Assembly: GCF_040448675.1 (NCBI RefSeq)
Contig: NZ_CP159289.1
Location: forward strand, 5,625,001 to 5,689,000
DNA length: 64,000 bases
Direction of reading: 5' to 3'
Source of the DNA: Dyadobacter sp. 676
GTDB lineage: Bacteria; Bacteroidota; Bacteroidia; Cytophagales; Spirosomataceae
Shown here: positions 17,655 to 27,190 of the stretch, piece by piece
Layout of the letters: each line of letters starts with the position of its first letter
Numbering within the stretch: position 1 is the stretch's first letter
Program-made: the position numbers and the translations under genes
Notes under the pieces: model-generated
The model's input: only the letters and a program-made list of their open reading frames with translations
Told to the model about the DNA's origin: nothing
Databases searched by the model: none

Positions 17655-18263
17655 ATGAACTTATTACCGCAAGACGAACTTCACCTTTGGCGTAGAATAC
17701 AGGCAGGCGATGGGCAGGCATTTCAAGAACTCCACCAGATCCATATCCGGCACCTGCTCAATTACGGACTCCGTCTTTGCGGTTCGATGTCAACTGTGGA
17801 AGATTGCGTCCAGGATGTGTTTGCCGAACTGTGGCTGTATCGCCAGGGTATTACTCAGCCCATTTCGATGCGCTTTTATTTGCTGAAAGCACTTCGCAAT
17901 AAGCTCAAAGCGCAGTACAGAAAAGAGCATTCGTTCATTTCCGGCTGGGACGACGACCGGGATAACATCGATCGGCCGGTTTTCAACGTGGAGCCATCCA
18001 CTGAACAAAACCTCATTGACTTGGATATAGAAGCGGAACGCGAGCAGCAGATCAGGGCGGCGATGAATGCCTTATCGCCCCGTCAGCGCGAAATCATTTA
18101 TCTCCGGTATTTTAATGATCTGACTTACGATCAGATCTGTGAGCTGCTCAATATCAACTATCAGACCGCGCGTTCGCAAATTTATCATAGCCTGAAAATC
18201 CTCCGCAATACGCTCAACGGCAACGATTTGCGGTCAACGCTTTCCTTCCTATTCTTCTTTTAA
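17655..18263 (+). CDS. ECF RNA polymerase sigma-70 factor
   Basis: A 202-residue sigma factor with region 2 (LLNYGLRLCGSMSTVEDCVQDVFAELWLYR, about 35-65) and region 4 (LSPRQREIIYLRYFNDLTYDQICELLNI, about 138-166). This is the Bacteroidota extracytoplasmic-function type, usually followed by a FecR anti-sigma factor and a SusC receptor. Neither is adjacent. Only a 27-codon ORF (18335-18418, MKPYSDYIHKDI) sits where FecR would begin, with no further resemblance. The factor therefore looks like an orphan. Confidence 0.9.
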   Translation: MNLLPQDELHLWRRIQAGDGQAFQELHQIHIRHLLNYGLRLCGSMSTVEDCVQDVFAELWLYRQGITQPISMRFYLLKALRNKLKAQYRKEHSFISGWDDDRDNIDRPVFNVEPSTEQNLIDLDIEAEREQQIRAAMNALSPRQREIIYLRYFNDLTYDQICELLNINYQTARSQIYHSLKILRNTLNGNDLRSTLSFLFFF

Positions 18264-18460
18264 GAAAACTTTTTCAATTTTTCATGCTACAAAACAACGG
18301 TTTCGTCTCACTGTATAGTTGAAAGACTGTTACTATGAAACCGTATAGCGATTACATTCATAAAGATATTTCCCGACTGCTCGATCACCTCACCCTGCAT
18401 ATTGCGGGTGTATTATAGAGGAACGACAGATTGAACCGCTTCCGGTAATTCTATGAAAGC

Positions 18461-18772
18461 ATGAATTTATTGCCGAGTTCGGGTTTAAGAAAAGGATTGC
18501 CTGCGAATGCGGCCCATTTGGTTGAATCAGCTGTTTCCGAAATAATGACCAGGGCTTTGCAGGCGGTTGGCTCCGGTTCCGGCAGCGCCGATGAATTTAT
18601 TGCAATGGTATCCGAGGAACTGGACCGGTATGCCATCGATTACCGGATTGCTATTGACAATGACGACGTCATTAACTTAGCCGGTCAGTACCGCGAACTG
18701 ATACGGAAATGGGAAACATTGCCTGAGGGCGATGGTATCGAGCTTGATTTTCCTATCGAAAACTGGGCATAA
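18461..18772 (+). CDS. hypothetical protein (103 aa)
   Basis: A soluble, acidic, mostly helical 103-residue ORF without a signal peptide. I do not recognise a family. Coding composition is good and no opposing ORF explains the stretch. It lies about 200 bases after the orphan sigma factor on the same strand and converges with the GH20-like gene. Confidence 0.5.
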   Translation: MNLLPSSGLRKGLPANAAHLVESAVSEIMTRALQAVGSGSGSADEFIAMVSEELDRYAIDYRIAIDNDDVINLAGQYRELIRKWETLPEGDGIELDFPIENWA

Positions 18773-18829
18773 TATGCCTTCCAATCTGCCCGGTAACCGC
18801 ATAAAAAACGGTAACAATGCAGCGGCGCG

Positions 18830-21130
18830 CTACCTGTATTGCTGCCAGCCAAGTTGTTTTCTGGTTGAGGGCAACTTGTGCTGTTCTGCAAAATCATTCC
18901 GTACTTTTTTTACATCGTTCCACCACCGGTCAAGCGGATAATGCAACTCTCTGTAAATAAGATAGCTCAGGTCGATGGTGCGTACGGGTTGATGGTCTTT
19001 GATATCGTCTACCTCTTGTAAAAATGTCCGTCCATTGGCTTTTTCAACCAGCGGCTGCCATTCTTTGAACCAAATACTTTCGACGAATGCAAAGGTACTG
19101 TCGCGTTGCTTTTTCAGCTTGCCGATCATGTCCATTGCCGCATCGATGTGTTTTATGGCCATTTTTGGATGGGCTGCCGCTGCCGATGCATTTTGCAGCA
19201 AATCCGCGACCCGGTTCAGTGTGATCAGCATACGCAGATTTTGTCCGCAGATGGCCGCCACGGATTCCAGCACTTCCAGGTTGTAAAGCTGCTTTTTAGA
19301 AAGCGATTTATTCTTTTGGAGAAGTCGAATGGCATATGCATTGCGGGGGAGCATTGCTTTTGCTGTGGCAAAACGTTCAGCACTGACCGGATAAGGTTTG
19401 CCCGCGATCGCAAGCGTACCGGATTCCGGCACGGGCAATAGGGGTAACGTCTGGTCTTTTTCGGGTTGAACGAAAAGACTGTCCGAGTTTCCTTTGATGG
19501 GCGTCCGCCAGGGCGAGGGAATCCAGTTCCAGCTGTCGGTGTGGAACTCGGCCTGCTCGCTGAGGACGCGGTAAACGCTATCCATGTCCTTTTGCGCAGG
19601 TCCGTAAAACGACGTCATAAACCGGGCAGAGGCGTCGGCCGGAGTCAGATTCCGATTGTTCCAGCCTGCCGCCGTGCCAGTGGCATAGCCAAGCCAGAAG
19701 GTTTCGGGATGCAATCCCGCATCCGCCCAGCCGGCGATTACGACCCCCATAAACGAGGATAGGTTGCCGGAGAATGCCGTTCCTATCTCCCTGAACATGT
19801 CTGCTACGCGCCCCGACGAGCGGTCACTGCCGTCGGCCATGACCGCGGTTTTCGTGTGCAGGGGGTAATAGTTGGGAAAAATAGGTTCCGCACCCTGTGT
19901 AGCGGTGTACACAAACTGCCGGATACCGTGTTTTTTATAGTCGGCAGCTATTTCTTTATTATAAACCCCATTCACCAAATGCGTGGGCAATGCGGTAATA
20001 TCCTCCCGCCGCAATGGAAATTCTCCCCAAAAGAGCACCGTGCGGCCCTGCTCATGCAGGCGGTCGGCCAGTTTTTTGATAAACCAGGCCAGTAACCTGC
20101 CATTTCCGCCGAGGCTGTCGGCCATAGGTTTTTCGGAAGGCGCCTTGCCGGTGTAATAGGCCTCGTCGTTGGAAAGGAGAATGTATTTGCTCCCTTTGCT
20201 CGCATCGATGAGCTCGGAGAACATCGCGTCGAGCAATTCGAAGGTGCCGGGATTGGTGACCGAAAACTGGTAATTAATGTCGTCGATCAGCCGCAGTTTG
20301 CGGTATTCGGGGTGTTTCAGAATAAACGAAACGTGCGCCGGTGCATCCAGGAAGGGTACGAGATCGATGTAATGTGCTTTCGCATAGTCGGTCAGCTCCT
20401 GGTATTCCCGGGCCGTCAATGCGTACGGCTCCACAATGGCCGGGGCGGATTTGTATTCGAAATGTCCTTCGAGCTTGATCGAGAATGCATTGATCTTGTA
20501 AGTGGAAGCCTGTTTGATGATCCGTTTCAATGCGTTCAGCTTTTCCAGATGGTGCGCATCGTCCCAGTAAATCATCCTGACTTCCACATTCGGCCAATCG
20601 GTAATTTCACCTTGCGGCAGCTGCGAACTTTCGCGGAGCAACTGCAAAAATGTCTGGATGCCGTAGTACAAACCTTGCTCCGCATTGGCCGTAATGGTGA
20701 TCAAAGTTGGCTTCAGGCTCAGCCTGTAAGCCTGCCGGGCGAGCGCGGCCCGGTTGGTATCCACGCTCGCACCGATTTCGACAGCGCCTTTTCTGACGAT
20801 CAGTTGAATGGCAGGTGCCTTTCCCGCTGCCGCTTTATTTCCGGCGACACTTAGCGGCAAACCGGCTTCCTTCAACCCCTGCTGCAAACCAGCCATCGCC
20901 TGCGTTCCGACAAGCGAAGCATCTGCCACAATTTTCCAGCTCTTACCTAATGCAAATCGCTGGTCCGTCAGCGCCATTCGCTGCGGAAGCGGCAGCAAGC
21001 CGGAACCTGGCCGGCCGTTTCCGGCGGATAATTTAGCCGACGCCGCAATCTGTGCAAAGGTGTGGCCGTGCAGGATTATGCAGCAGTAAATGAACAGGAA
21101 GAACTTCCGGCAAATGGCAATCGTCTTCAA
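18830..21130 (-). CDS. secreted GH20-like beta-N-acetylhexosaminidase
   Basis: The 766-residue protein has a signal peptide (cleavage near HTFAQ). It has a GH20 N-terminal zincin-like domain (about 45-165, ending EQGLYYGIQTFLQLL) and a TIM-barrel domain beginning VEVRMIYWDDAHH. An adjacent Asp-Glu pair in LLSNDEAYYTG (residues 321-323) sits where GH20 enzymes place their catalytic pair. The C-terminal ~200 residues are helical and unassigned. The likely action is release of terminal N-acetylglucosamine or N-acetylgalactosamine from a glycan in the periplasm. It is 55 bases downstream of susD, so this is a compact SusC-SusD-GH20 utilization locus. Confidence 0.75.
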   Translation of the reverse strand: MKTIAICRKFFLFIYCCIILHGHTFAQIAASAKLSAGNGRPGSGLLPLPQRMALTDQRFALGKSWKIVADASLVGTQAMAGLQQGLKEAGLPLSVAGNKAAAGKAPAIQLIVRKGAVEIGASVDTNRAALARQAYRLSLKPTLITITANAEQGLYYGIQTFLQLLRESSQLPQGEITDWPNVEVRMIYWDDAHHLEKLNALKRIIKQASTYKINAFSIKLEGHFEYKSAPAIVEPYALTAREYQELTDYAKAHYIDLVPFLDAPAHVSFILKHPEYRKLRLIDDINYQFSVTNPGTFELLDAMFSELIDASKGSKYILLSNDEAYYTGKAPSEKPMADSLGGNGRLLAWFIKKLADRLHEQGRTVLFWGEFPLRREDITALPTHLVNGVYNKEIAADYKKHGIRQFVYTATQGAEPIFPNYYPLHTKTAVMADGSDRSSGRVADMFREIGTAFSGNLSSFMGVVIAGWADAGLHPETFWLGYATGTAAGWNNRNLTPADASARFMTSFYGPAQKDMDSVYRVLSEQAEFHTDSWNWIPSPWRTPIKGNSDSLFVQPEKDQTLPLLPVPESGTLAIAGKPYPVSAERFATAKAMLPRNAYAIRLLQKNKSLSKKQLYNLEVLESVAAICGQNLRMLITLNRVADLLQNASAAAAHPKMAIKHIDAAMDMIGKLKKQRDSTFAFVESIWFKEWQPLVEKANGRTFLQEVDDIKDHQPVRTIDLSYLIYRELHYPLDRWWNDVKKVRNDFAEQHKLPSTRKQLGWQQYR

Positions 21131-21185
21131 GGGGAAATTTTTAAGGGTTCGGGTAAATTAAAAAACAATCCGCGGTTACCCGCAA

Positions 21186-22661
21186 TTAATAACCTTCGTT
21201 TTGCACAATCGCCGGGCTGCTGGTCGTCACCACCAGCGTCGGGATCGGGTACAGGAGCTGGTAAGGTTTGATCGGCGTCGAAATGCCCACCGTGCTTTTG
21301 CCGGGGCCGGATACTTTGGAGTTCATCACCGTCAGCGCGCGGTCGGTGCGCAGCAGGTCGAACCAGCGATGCCCTTCGAATGGCGATTCGAGCCGTTCTT
21401 CGTCATATACTGCGTTCTTAAAGGTTTCGTAAGTCAGACCGGCCAGATCCGCAAGGCCAGCGCGTTTACGCACCTGATTGATTGCCGCATAAGCATCGGC
21501 TACCGGACCTTTGTTCACTTCATTCAATGCTTCGGCATAGTTTAGCAAAACATCCGCATAACGGACAACATACCAGTCTGCGCCCGAATCGGCGTAACCG
21601 CCGCCCGTCTCACGCTCCACATAACCGCGGACATACTTCGCAGCCACAAAAGCACCGCCGAGCGTATAGCCGTCGGCGATATTGTTCCGGCGGACATCGC
21701 CTTTGGTATAGGCGTTCGCAATGTCATCGGTCGGTTGGTTAAATCCGTAAGCGCCGCCGGATGGGATCGTGATCCCTTCCGAGCCGGTAGGCGCAAAGTG
21801 GTTGGGAAGGTTGGAGCCCAGGCCATTGGCCGCGCCTTTGTATTGCACCTGCAAAACCGCCTCGGAATTACCCTGCTGGCCGGCTTTGTACAAATCGGCA
21901 TACACGGATAGGAGCTTGTAAGTGCCCGATGAAACGACTTTCCTGAATTCCGCAGCGGCCTCGGCGTATTTTTTCTGGGTCAGATAAACCTGTCCGAGCA
22001 GGCTTTGCGCAGCGCCTTTGGTTATTCTTCCCGTATTGGCGTCATCATAAGTTACCGGTAGCAAACCCTCGGCCTTCGTCAAATCGGCCTCGATCTGCGC
22101 GTACACTTCCTGAACCGACGCCCGGCCGACGCTGTAACTCGCATCGATGTCCGTCACAGGTTCGGTAACGAGGGGCACACCGCCGTAAAGCCGCACCAGA
22201 TTAAAATAGGCGAGCGCGCGCATGGCCGATGCTTCGCCGGTGTATTGTTTTTTCAAATCATCGCCTACCGGAGAACCGTCGATGCGTACAAGAATGCTGT
22301 TCGTCCTGGCGATCAGGGCGTAGCTCGTTTGCCAGAACGCGGTAAGGTGTTCGTTGTCAGTTGTTTCCCTGAACTCGTCGATGTTTCGTTTGGCATCGTT
22401 GCCCGACGCTCCCGCGACCAGTTCGCTGGTATTGTCGGAACGAAGGTCCACCAGCAGGGAATAGTACCCGTTGCCCGAATATACTTGCGCCAGTGCGGAA
22501 TATGCGCCCACTACGGCCTGGGTGAAGTCGGATTCGGTTTTGAAAAAGTCCGTTTCGCCGATCTGGGAAATGGGTTTGGATTCCAGGAAATCTTCGCAGG
22601 AGGTTGCTGAAAATGCAAGGACAACCAGGGCGACAGCGATTTTTATATTTTTTGAGATCAT
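21186..22661 (-). CDS. SusD/RagB-family glycan-binding lipoprotein
   Basis: The 491-residue protein has a lipoprotein signal with lipobox SATSC near residue 22, followed by EDFLESKPI. The N-terminal TPR scaffold (FTQAVVGAYSALAQVY) and C-terminal SusD signature (GHRWFDLLRTDRAL, then YPIPTL near the end) are present. It would sit on the outer surface and capture an oligosaccharide for the SusC channel encoded 38 bases upstream. Confidence 0.93.
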   Translation of the reverse strand: MISKNIKIAVALVVLAFSATSCEDFLESKPISQIGETDFFKTESDFTQAVVGAYSALAQVYSGNGYYSLLVDLRSDNTSELVAGASGNDAKRNIDEFRETTDNEHLTAFWQTSYALIARTNSILVRIDGSPVGDDLKKQYTGEASAMRALAYFNLVRLYGGVPLVTEPVTDIDASYSVGRASVQEVYAQIEADLTKAEGLLPVTYDDANTGRITKGAAQSLLGQVYLTQKKYAEAAAEFRKVVSSGTYKLLSVYADLYKAGQQGNSEAVLQVQYKGAANGLGSNLPNHFAPTGSEGITIPSGGAYGFNQPTDDIANAYTKGDVRRNNIADGYTLGGAFVAAKYVRGYVERETGGGYADSGADWYVVRYADVLLNYAEALNEVNKGPVADAYAAINQVRKRAGLADLAGLTYETFKNAVYDEERLESPFEGHRWFDLLRTDRALTVMNSKVSGPGKSTVGISTPIKPYQLLYPIPTLVVTTSSPAIVQNEGY

Positions 22662-22699
22662 GTCAGTCAGTGTTAAAGGTTGATCTGGAATTAACGGGA

Positions 22700-25600
22700 T
22701 CAGAAACCGAGGTTAAGACCAAATACAATGGTCCGGGCCATGGGGTAAGTACCATAGTCGATGCCGGGTGTGAGCGCGGATGAAATCCATGGATCCCCTT
22801 CGGTCGTATTCACTTCCGGGTTATAGCCCGAGTACTTTGTAAATGTGTGCAGATTCTGGATGTTCATATAAATCCTTGAGTTCCTGAGGATTGTGCCATT
22901 GAGCACTTTGCCGAGGCGATAGCCGATGGTCACGTTTCGGATGCGCAGGAAAGAGGCGTCGTCAACCAGGTAGGATGAAATCGTACGGTTGTTGGCCGAG
23001 CTGCCCGCGCCGAACGTTTTGCCGTCACCCGGCTCTTCCGGCGACCGCCAGTAGTTAACGGAAATGGTTCCGTTGTTGCGGTAAGCGCTGCGTTTGGTAA
23101 GATTTATTACTTCCACATCCTGAACACCTTGCAGCGAGAACCCGAAGTCGAGGTTTCCGTAAGTGAAGCTGTTGGTCATCCCGTAAGTGAATTTGGGGAG
23201 GTTGTTGCCGATAATGGTCTTATCCGAATCGTTGATCTGGCCGTCGCCGTTCAGGTCCCTGAATTTGGCGTCGCCGGCGTAGGTATTCGGCAAATGTGCC
23301 GAGTTGTTCACTTCATCCTGCGTATTGTACACGCCGTCGAAAATATAGCCGTAGTAACTTCCCAGCGGTTGGCCGATCTGTGTAATGTGCGTCAAGGAGT
23401 TTTCCTGCGCGCGGTTGGCAACGATGATCGGCGTGCCGCCCGCACCCAGCGATTCCACTTTGTTGGTATTGAAGGAAATGTTGGCATTGGTGGTCCAGGT
23501 GAACTTGGAAGTCTTGAAATTCCGCGTTTCCAATGCGATTTCGAGTCCTTTGTTACGCAGACTTCCCAAATTACGCAATGCGGTTTCATAGCCGGTCGAA
23601 AGCGGCACGGGCACATTGAGTAGCAGGTCGGATGTGAGCTTGTTATAGTAATCCACATTCAGGAAAACGCGGTTTTGAAAAAGCCCGAGATCGAGGCCCA
23701 GGTCCAGTTCTTTGGCCTTCTCCCATCCCAGATTGGCATTACCCAGCGAACCTTGCGCCAAACCGCTCGCGATATTACCGTCGCCGGAACCCAGGATGTA
23801 GTTACTGCCATAAATCAGTCCTACCGAAGCATAATCGGGAATCTGGTTGTTGCCGATCAGACCATAGCTGGCCCGCAGCTTCAACTCGCTCACCGCGGCC
23901 ACATTTTTCATGAACTCCTCCTGGCTGATCCGCCAGCCCGCCGAAGCGGAAGGGAAGTTACCCCATTTGTTGTCCGAACCGAAGCGCGACGACCCGTCAC
24001 GACGGAAAGTGGCCGTCAGAAAGTATTTCTCGTCAAAATTATAAGTCACGCGGCCCAGAATCGAAAGCAATGTCCATTGTGACCGGAGCGAGCTTCCGCC
24101 GGTTACGATACCCGCATTCAGTGTAGGTACCAGGTCGTTCGGGAAGCCGTTGGCATTGACAGCCGTGGAGTTGAAGGACGATTTCTGTTCCGTCAAACCC
24201 GCCAGCACATTCACATGATGCCGCTCCGCAAAGGAATTGTCGTAAGTCAGCGTGTTCTCGTTGATCCAGCTGATGTTGGTAGCCGCGTAAGACCGGCCGA
24301 ATGACGGGTTTACACTAATAAAAGAAGGCGAGAATTTGTTGTTGCTGAATGTGTTGACGTCGGCATTGATACTGGTTTTAAATTGAAGATTTTTCAAAAT
24401 ATCAACAGTAGTGAACATGCTACCCACCGTGCTGAACTGGTTCATGGTGTTCTTGATACCCTCCCCGAATGCCAGCGCATTGTTGTAAATGATGTTCTGC
24501 GTCGTACCATCGTCGAAATGCAGCGTGTAGGATGTTGCGTAGGTGCCATCAGGCTTGCGTGCGGGATATAAGCCCGGCACCGACATCACCGTGGTAGCTA
24601 TTGCGCCATAATCCTGGATACCGCCGGTCGTGGCGATGCGGTTATTGGTGTAGGACGGTGCAACGCGGAAGCCGACTTTCACCCGGTCGGACACTTTCGC
24701 ATCCACATTCAAACGGAATGCATATTTCTTAAAACCGGAGTTGATTACGATACCTTCCTGGTTTTGGTAGTTGCCAGACAGGTAATAGCGGGCATTTTCA
24801 GTTCCGCCGGAGGCCGAAATCTGGTAATTCTGCATCGGTGCACGACGGTAAAGCAGGTCCTGCCAGTCGGTGAATGGGAGGGAAGCCGCGTTTTTGAATT
24901 CGTCCGGTATTTTGTATTGCGGTCCGCTTCTTACCGAATTGGGATCGGTCGCTTTTCCGCCTGCGCGCACCCAATCGGTATTCCGCTGGTCGATGCTTCG
25001 TTGCGCATACTGCTGGTTGCTCATAATTCCCACCTTCTTTGCAATCTCCTGGAAACCGTAGCTCGCATTGATGGTGATCTGCGCTTTGCCTGCCGCGCCT
25101 GTTTTGGTGGTGATCAAAACCACGCCATTCGATCCGCGCGAACCGTAGATAGACGTGGCCGCCGCGTCTTTGAGCACGTCAATCGATTGAATATCACCGG
25201 GATTAATGGCGGCCAACGGGTTTACCGGAGACTGGTCGCCGATATCGCCGCCCTGCGCCGACGCATTGCTGACCGAGTTATCCAACGGTACCCCATCAAC
25301 CACATACAACGGCTGAGTACCGGCCGTAATAGAGCCTGTTCCCCTGATTTTCAGGGAAATGCCGCCGCCCGGCGCGGCCGACGTTTGCTGTACCTGCACA
25401 CCCGCCATCTGGCCCGCCAGCGCTTCTCCGAACGAAACCACCGCCCGGTCCTGCAATTGCCGTGAACTTACAGACGCAATGGAGCCCGTCAGTTCGCGTT
25501 TTTGCTGGCTGCCGTAACCTACCACCACGACTTCATTCAACGCCTTGTCGCTGCTTTCCAGCTGCGGCGAAATGGTGGAACGGTTCCCTACCGGTTCCTC

Positions 25601-25915
25601 CACATCACCATAGCCTATATACGTAAACAGAAGCGTGCTGCTTGCCGGGACCTGGATTTTATAGTTGCCATTCGCATCCGAAGCTACACCGTCGGTGCCG
25701 CCCTTCACCCGGATAGAAACGCCTACCAACGGCTGCCCGGTCGCTTTTTCGGTAACCTGTCCATTCACAGTCACTTGATTTCCCCGGCCGGCGGTCTGCG
25801 CCTGCGCGGTACTAAAACATAAAAACAGCAATAACATCGCGAAGAGCATTCGCAAAGGCACTCCGCACGCACGGCGGAGGGAATTATAGTTTTCAGTAAA
25901 CACTCTGTTTCCCAT
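22700..25915 (-). CDS. SusC/RagA-family TonB-dependent outer-membrane transporter
   Basis: The 1071-residue protein begins with a long signal segment. A carboxypeptidase-regulatory-like domain follows (VNGQVTEKATGQPLVGVSI, about 48-120). Next come a TonB-interacting box (EVVVVGYGSQQK), the plug, and a 22-strand-type barrel. The LYVVDGVPL and IYGSRGSNGVVLITTK plug motifs are intact. It would import an oligosaccharide across the outer membrane using TonB energy. It heads the SusC-SusD-GH20 operon, and its promoter region carries a TATATTTG element and a 12-base motif shared with the agaS promoter region. Confidence 0.95.
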   Translation of the reverse strand: MGNRVFTENYNSLRRACGVPLRMLFAMLLLFLCFSTAQAQTAGRGNQVTVNGQVTEKATGQPLVGVSIRVKGGTDGVASDANGNYKIQVPASSTLLFTYIGYGDVEEPVGNRSTISPQLESSDKALNEVVVVGYGSQQKRELTGSIASVSSRQLQDRAVVSFGEALAGQMAGVQVQQTSAAPGGGISLKIRGTGSITAGTQPLYVVDGVPLDNSVSNASAQGGDIGDQSPVNPLAAINPGDIQSIDVLKDAAATSIYGSRGSNGVVLITTKTGAAGKAQITINASYGFQEIAKKVGIMSNQQYAQRSIDQRNTDWVRAGGKATDPNSVRSGPQYKIPDEFKNAASLPFTDWQDLLYRRAPMQNYQISASGGTENARYYLSGNYQNQEGIVINSGFKKYAFRLNVDAKVSDRVKVGFRVAPSYTNNRIATTGGIQDYGAIATTVMSVPGLYPARKPDGTYATSYTLHFDDGTTQNIIYNNALAFGEGIKNTMNQFSTVGSMFTTVDILKNLQFKTSINADVNTFSNNKFSPSFISVNPSFGRSYAATNISWINENTLTYDNSFAERHHVNVLAGLTEQKSSFNSTAVNANGFPNDLVPTLNAGIVTGGSSLRSQWTLLSILGRVTYNFDEKYFLTATFRRDGSSRFGSDNKWGNFPSASAGWRISQEEFMKNVAAVSELKLRASYGLIGNNQIPDYASVGLIYGSNYILGSGDGNIASGLAQGSLGNANLGWEKAKELDLGLDLGLFQNRVFLNVDYYNKLTSDLLLNVPVPLSTGYETALRNLGSLRNKGLEIALETRNFKTSKFTWTTNANISFNTNKVESLGAGGTPIIVANRAQENSLTHITQIGQPLGSYYGYIFDGVYNTQDEVNNSAHLPNTYAGDAKFRDLNGDGQINDSDKTIIGNNLPKFTYGMTNSFTYGNLDFGFSLQGVQDVEVINLTKRSAYRNNGTISVNYWRSPEEPGDGKTFGAGSSANNRTISSYLVDDASFLRIRNVTIGYRLGKVLNGTILRNSRIYMNIQNLHTFTKYSGYNPEVNTTEGDPWISSALTPGIDYGTYPMARTIVFGLNLGF

Positions 25916-25966
25916 AAGAATGGAAGGTTAACGGTCTAGAAATGATTGAATCGAAAGGTATCGAAA

Positions 25967-25997
25967 CAAATATAGTGTTATTATCAAAACGAAAGTA
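25967..25997 (-). promoter_or_regulatory. putative susC promoter (-7 TATATTTG) and upstream 12-mer
   Basis: On the minus strand, TATATTTG (25974-25967) matches the Bacteroidota -7 consensus TAnnTTTG, about 50 bases before the susC start. Eleven bases upstream of it is TACTTTCGTTTT (25997-25986), also found upstream of agaS. No good -33 TTTG at the usual spacing was found. Confidence 0.4.
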
Positions 25998-26153
25998 TAT
26001 TACGTAAGAAAAAAATAATAATTTATGTTTAAAAAGAAAGGTTACGTAGATTTTGGTGAAATTTTATTGGCTTTGGGAGGCAGGGCGGTTCGGGGCCATT
26101 TCGTCGGGTATGGGAGAATCAGGTTATGATCTGATTTTTTGCACAATATTTTT

Positions 26154-26161
26154 TACCTTTG
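26154..26161 (+). promoter_or_regulatory. putative -7 promoter element of the toxin-antitoxin pair
   Basis: TACCTTTG is a perfect match to TAnnTTTG and lies 64 bases before the first gene of the pair, after an AT-rich stretch. The rest of the 25916-26224 gap is AT-rich and carries this and the divergent susC promoter, with no gene. Confidence 0.4.
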
Positions 26162-26224
26162 GGGCTAGCTACCGATAAGCAGTACACACATTATTAGTTC
26201 GTCGAAGTGCGGCAGTAAGCATCC

Positions 26225-26768
26225 ATGAAGATTGTCGAGCTAACACGAATTGTTCCTGAAAGGCTGTGGACCGCGCGGTTCGAAGAAAATATAGAAAACG
26301 AATTCGACCGCGCATTCAGTTACTGGAACGATGCAGAATATCTGGATGCATTTTTTACCACCCACGAGCGGGATCTTGTCAAAGATTTTTATGGATATTG
26401 CTCGGTCAGTCAGGCCGTTTCAATTACAATGCAGGAAGCGGATGAGTTTGAACGGCAACTGCTGAGAGTGGCACATGGTCAGGAGTCGGAAAGACGATTG
26501 GGGGATATTTTCAAGCCCTTGACGAAACCGCCCGAATTAAAATCGTCAACGAAAAAAGCAAAGCGTACGGAACTGGCGCAAAATACTGGCTCCGAATTTA
26601 TGCTGTCAGACTGCACTACGATTTCTTCATAATTTCCGGCAGCGCCATCAAATTGACAAAAACGATGAACGAGCGGGGGCACTTAAAAAGCTGGATGCGC
26701 TTGTAAGATTTTTGAAAGAACTGAATATTGAAACCGTAGAAGACTGGGGGTACATTGATTTTGAATGA
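26225..26768 (+). CDS. RelE/HigB-like toxin of a type II toxin-antitoxin pair (two frameshifts)
   Basis: The first ~98 codons run in one frame. The rest continues in another after a missing base in ccc at 26516-26518, and again after a missing base in the A run at 26685-26689. With both restored the product is about 181 residues, ending ETVEDWGYIDFE at a TGA at 26766. The second half has the compact toxin-like pattern AYGTGAKYWLRIYAVRLHYDFFIISGSAIKLTKTMNERGHL. This architecture is familiar from Bacteroidota gene pairs upstream of a helix-turn-helix antitoxin. The antitoxin ATG is 1 base after the stop. mRNA-interferase activity is inferred. The damage could be sequencing error or genuine inactivation. 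Confidence 0.6.
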
Positions 26769-26769
26769 T

Positions 26770-27081
26770 ATGCAAACGAGAGAAGACGTATTAGGGAAAT
26801 TGGAATCGGTGACAGCAGCCGAACCCAGCAAGTGGAAGGAACGCGCGGCACGCAAAGCCGAAAATCCGAAAGCGCTTGAAAAATCAAGGATTATCGCGAC
26901 GAACATCCTCGCCCAGCTTCGAAAACTCGGAATGAGCCAGAAGGATTTGGCCGAGAAGTTGAAGGTAACTCCTCAAACAGTAAATTCCTGGGTAAAAGGT
27001 AATAGCAATTTCACGATTGAGACGATTGTGAGGATTGAGGAGGCGTTGGGGGTTGAGTTGATTGGAGTGAGTGTGGGGTGA
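26770..27081 (+). CDS. XRE-family helix-turn-helix antitoxin/regulator (HigA-like)
   Basis: I chose the ATG at 26770 (MQTREDVLGKLESV). The ~103-residue product ends in a classical helix-turn-helix (QLRKLGMSQKDLAEKLKVTPQTVNSWVKGNSNFTIETIVRIEEALG). It sits 1 base after the toxin-like gene stop, an order (toxin first) typical of HigBA-type modules. It should neutralise the toxin and repress the shared promoter. Confidence 0.8.
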   Translation: MQTREDVLGKLESVTAAEPSKWKERAARKAENPKALEKSRIIATNILAQLRKLGMSQKDLAEKLKVTPQTVNSWVKGNSNFTIETIVRIEEALGVELIGVSVG

Positions 27082-27190
27082 GATTGGCGTTAAGATTTTA
27101 AATATCAGATTTGCTCAACGTCTTCTATATGACCTATATGAAGTGCTTGATCTTCGATATTTGGCATAGCCCGATCCGGAAGATTGGTTC

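Noticed and set aside
18335..18418. 27-codon ORF after the ECF sigma gene as a FecR relic
   Set aside because: Only the first few residues could be compared; no further FecR sequence is visible in any frame.
20312..20854. 180-codon plus-strand ORF inside the GH20-like gene
   Set aside because: It lies wholly antisense to a well-supported gene and is a codon-bias shadow.
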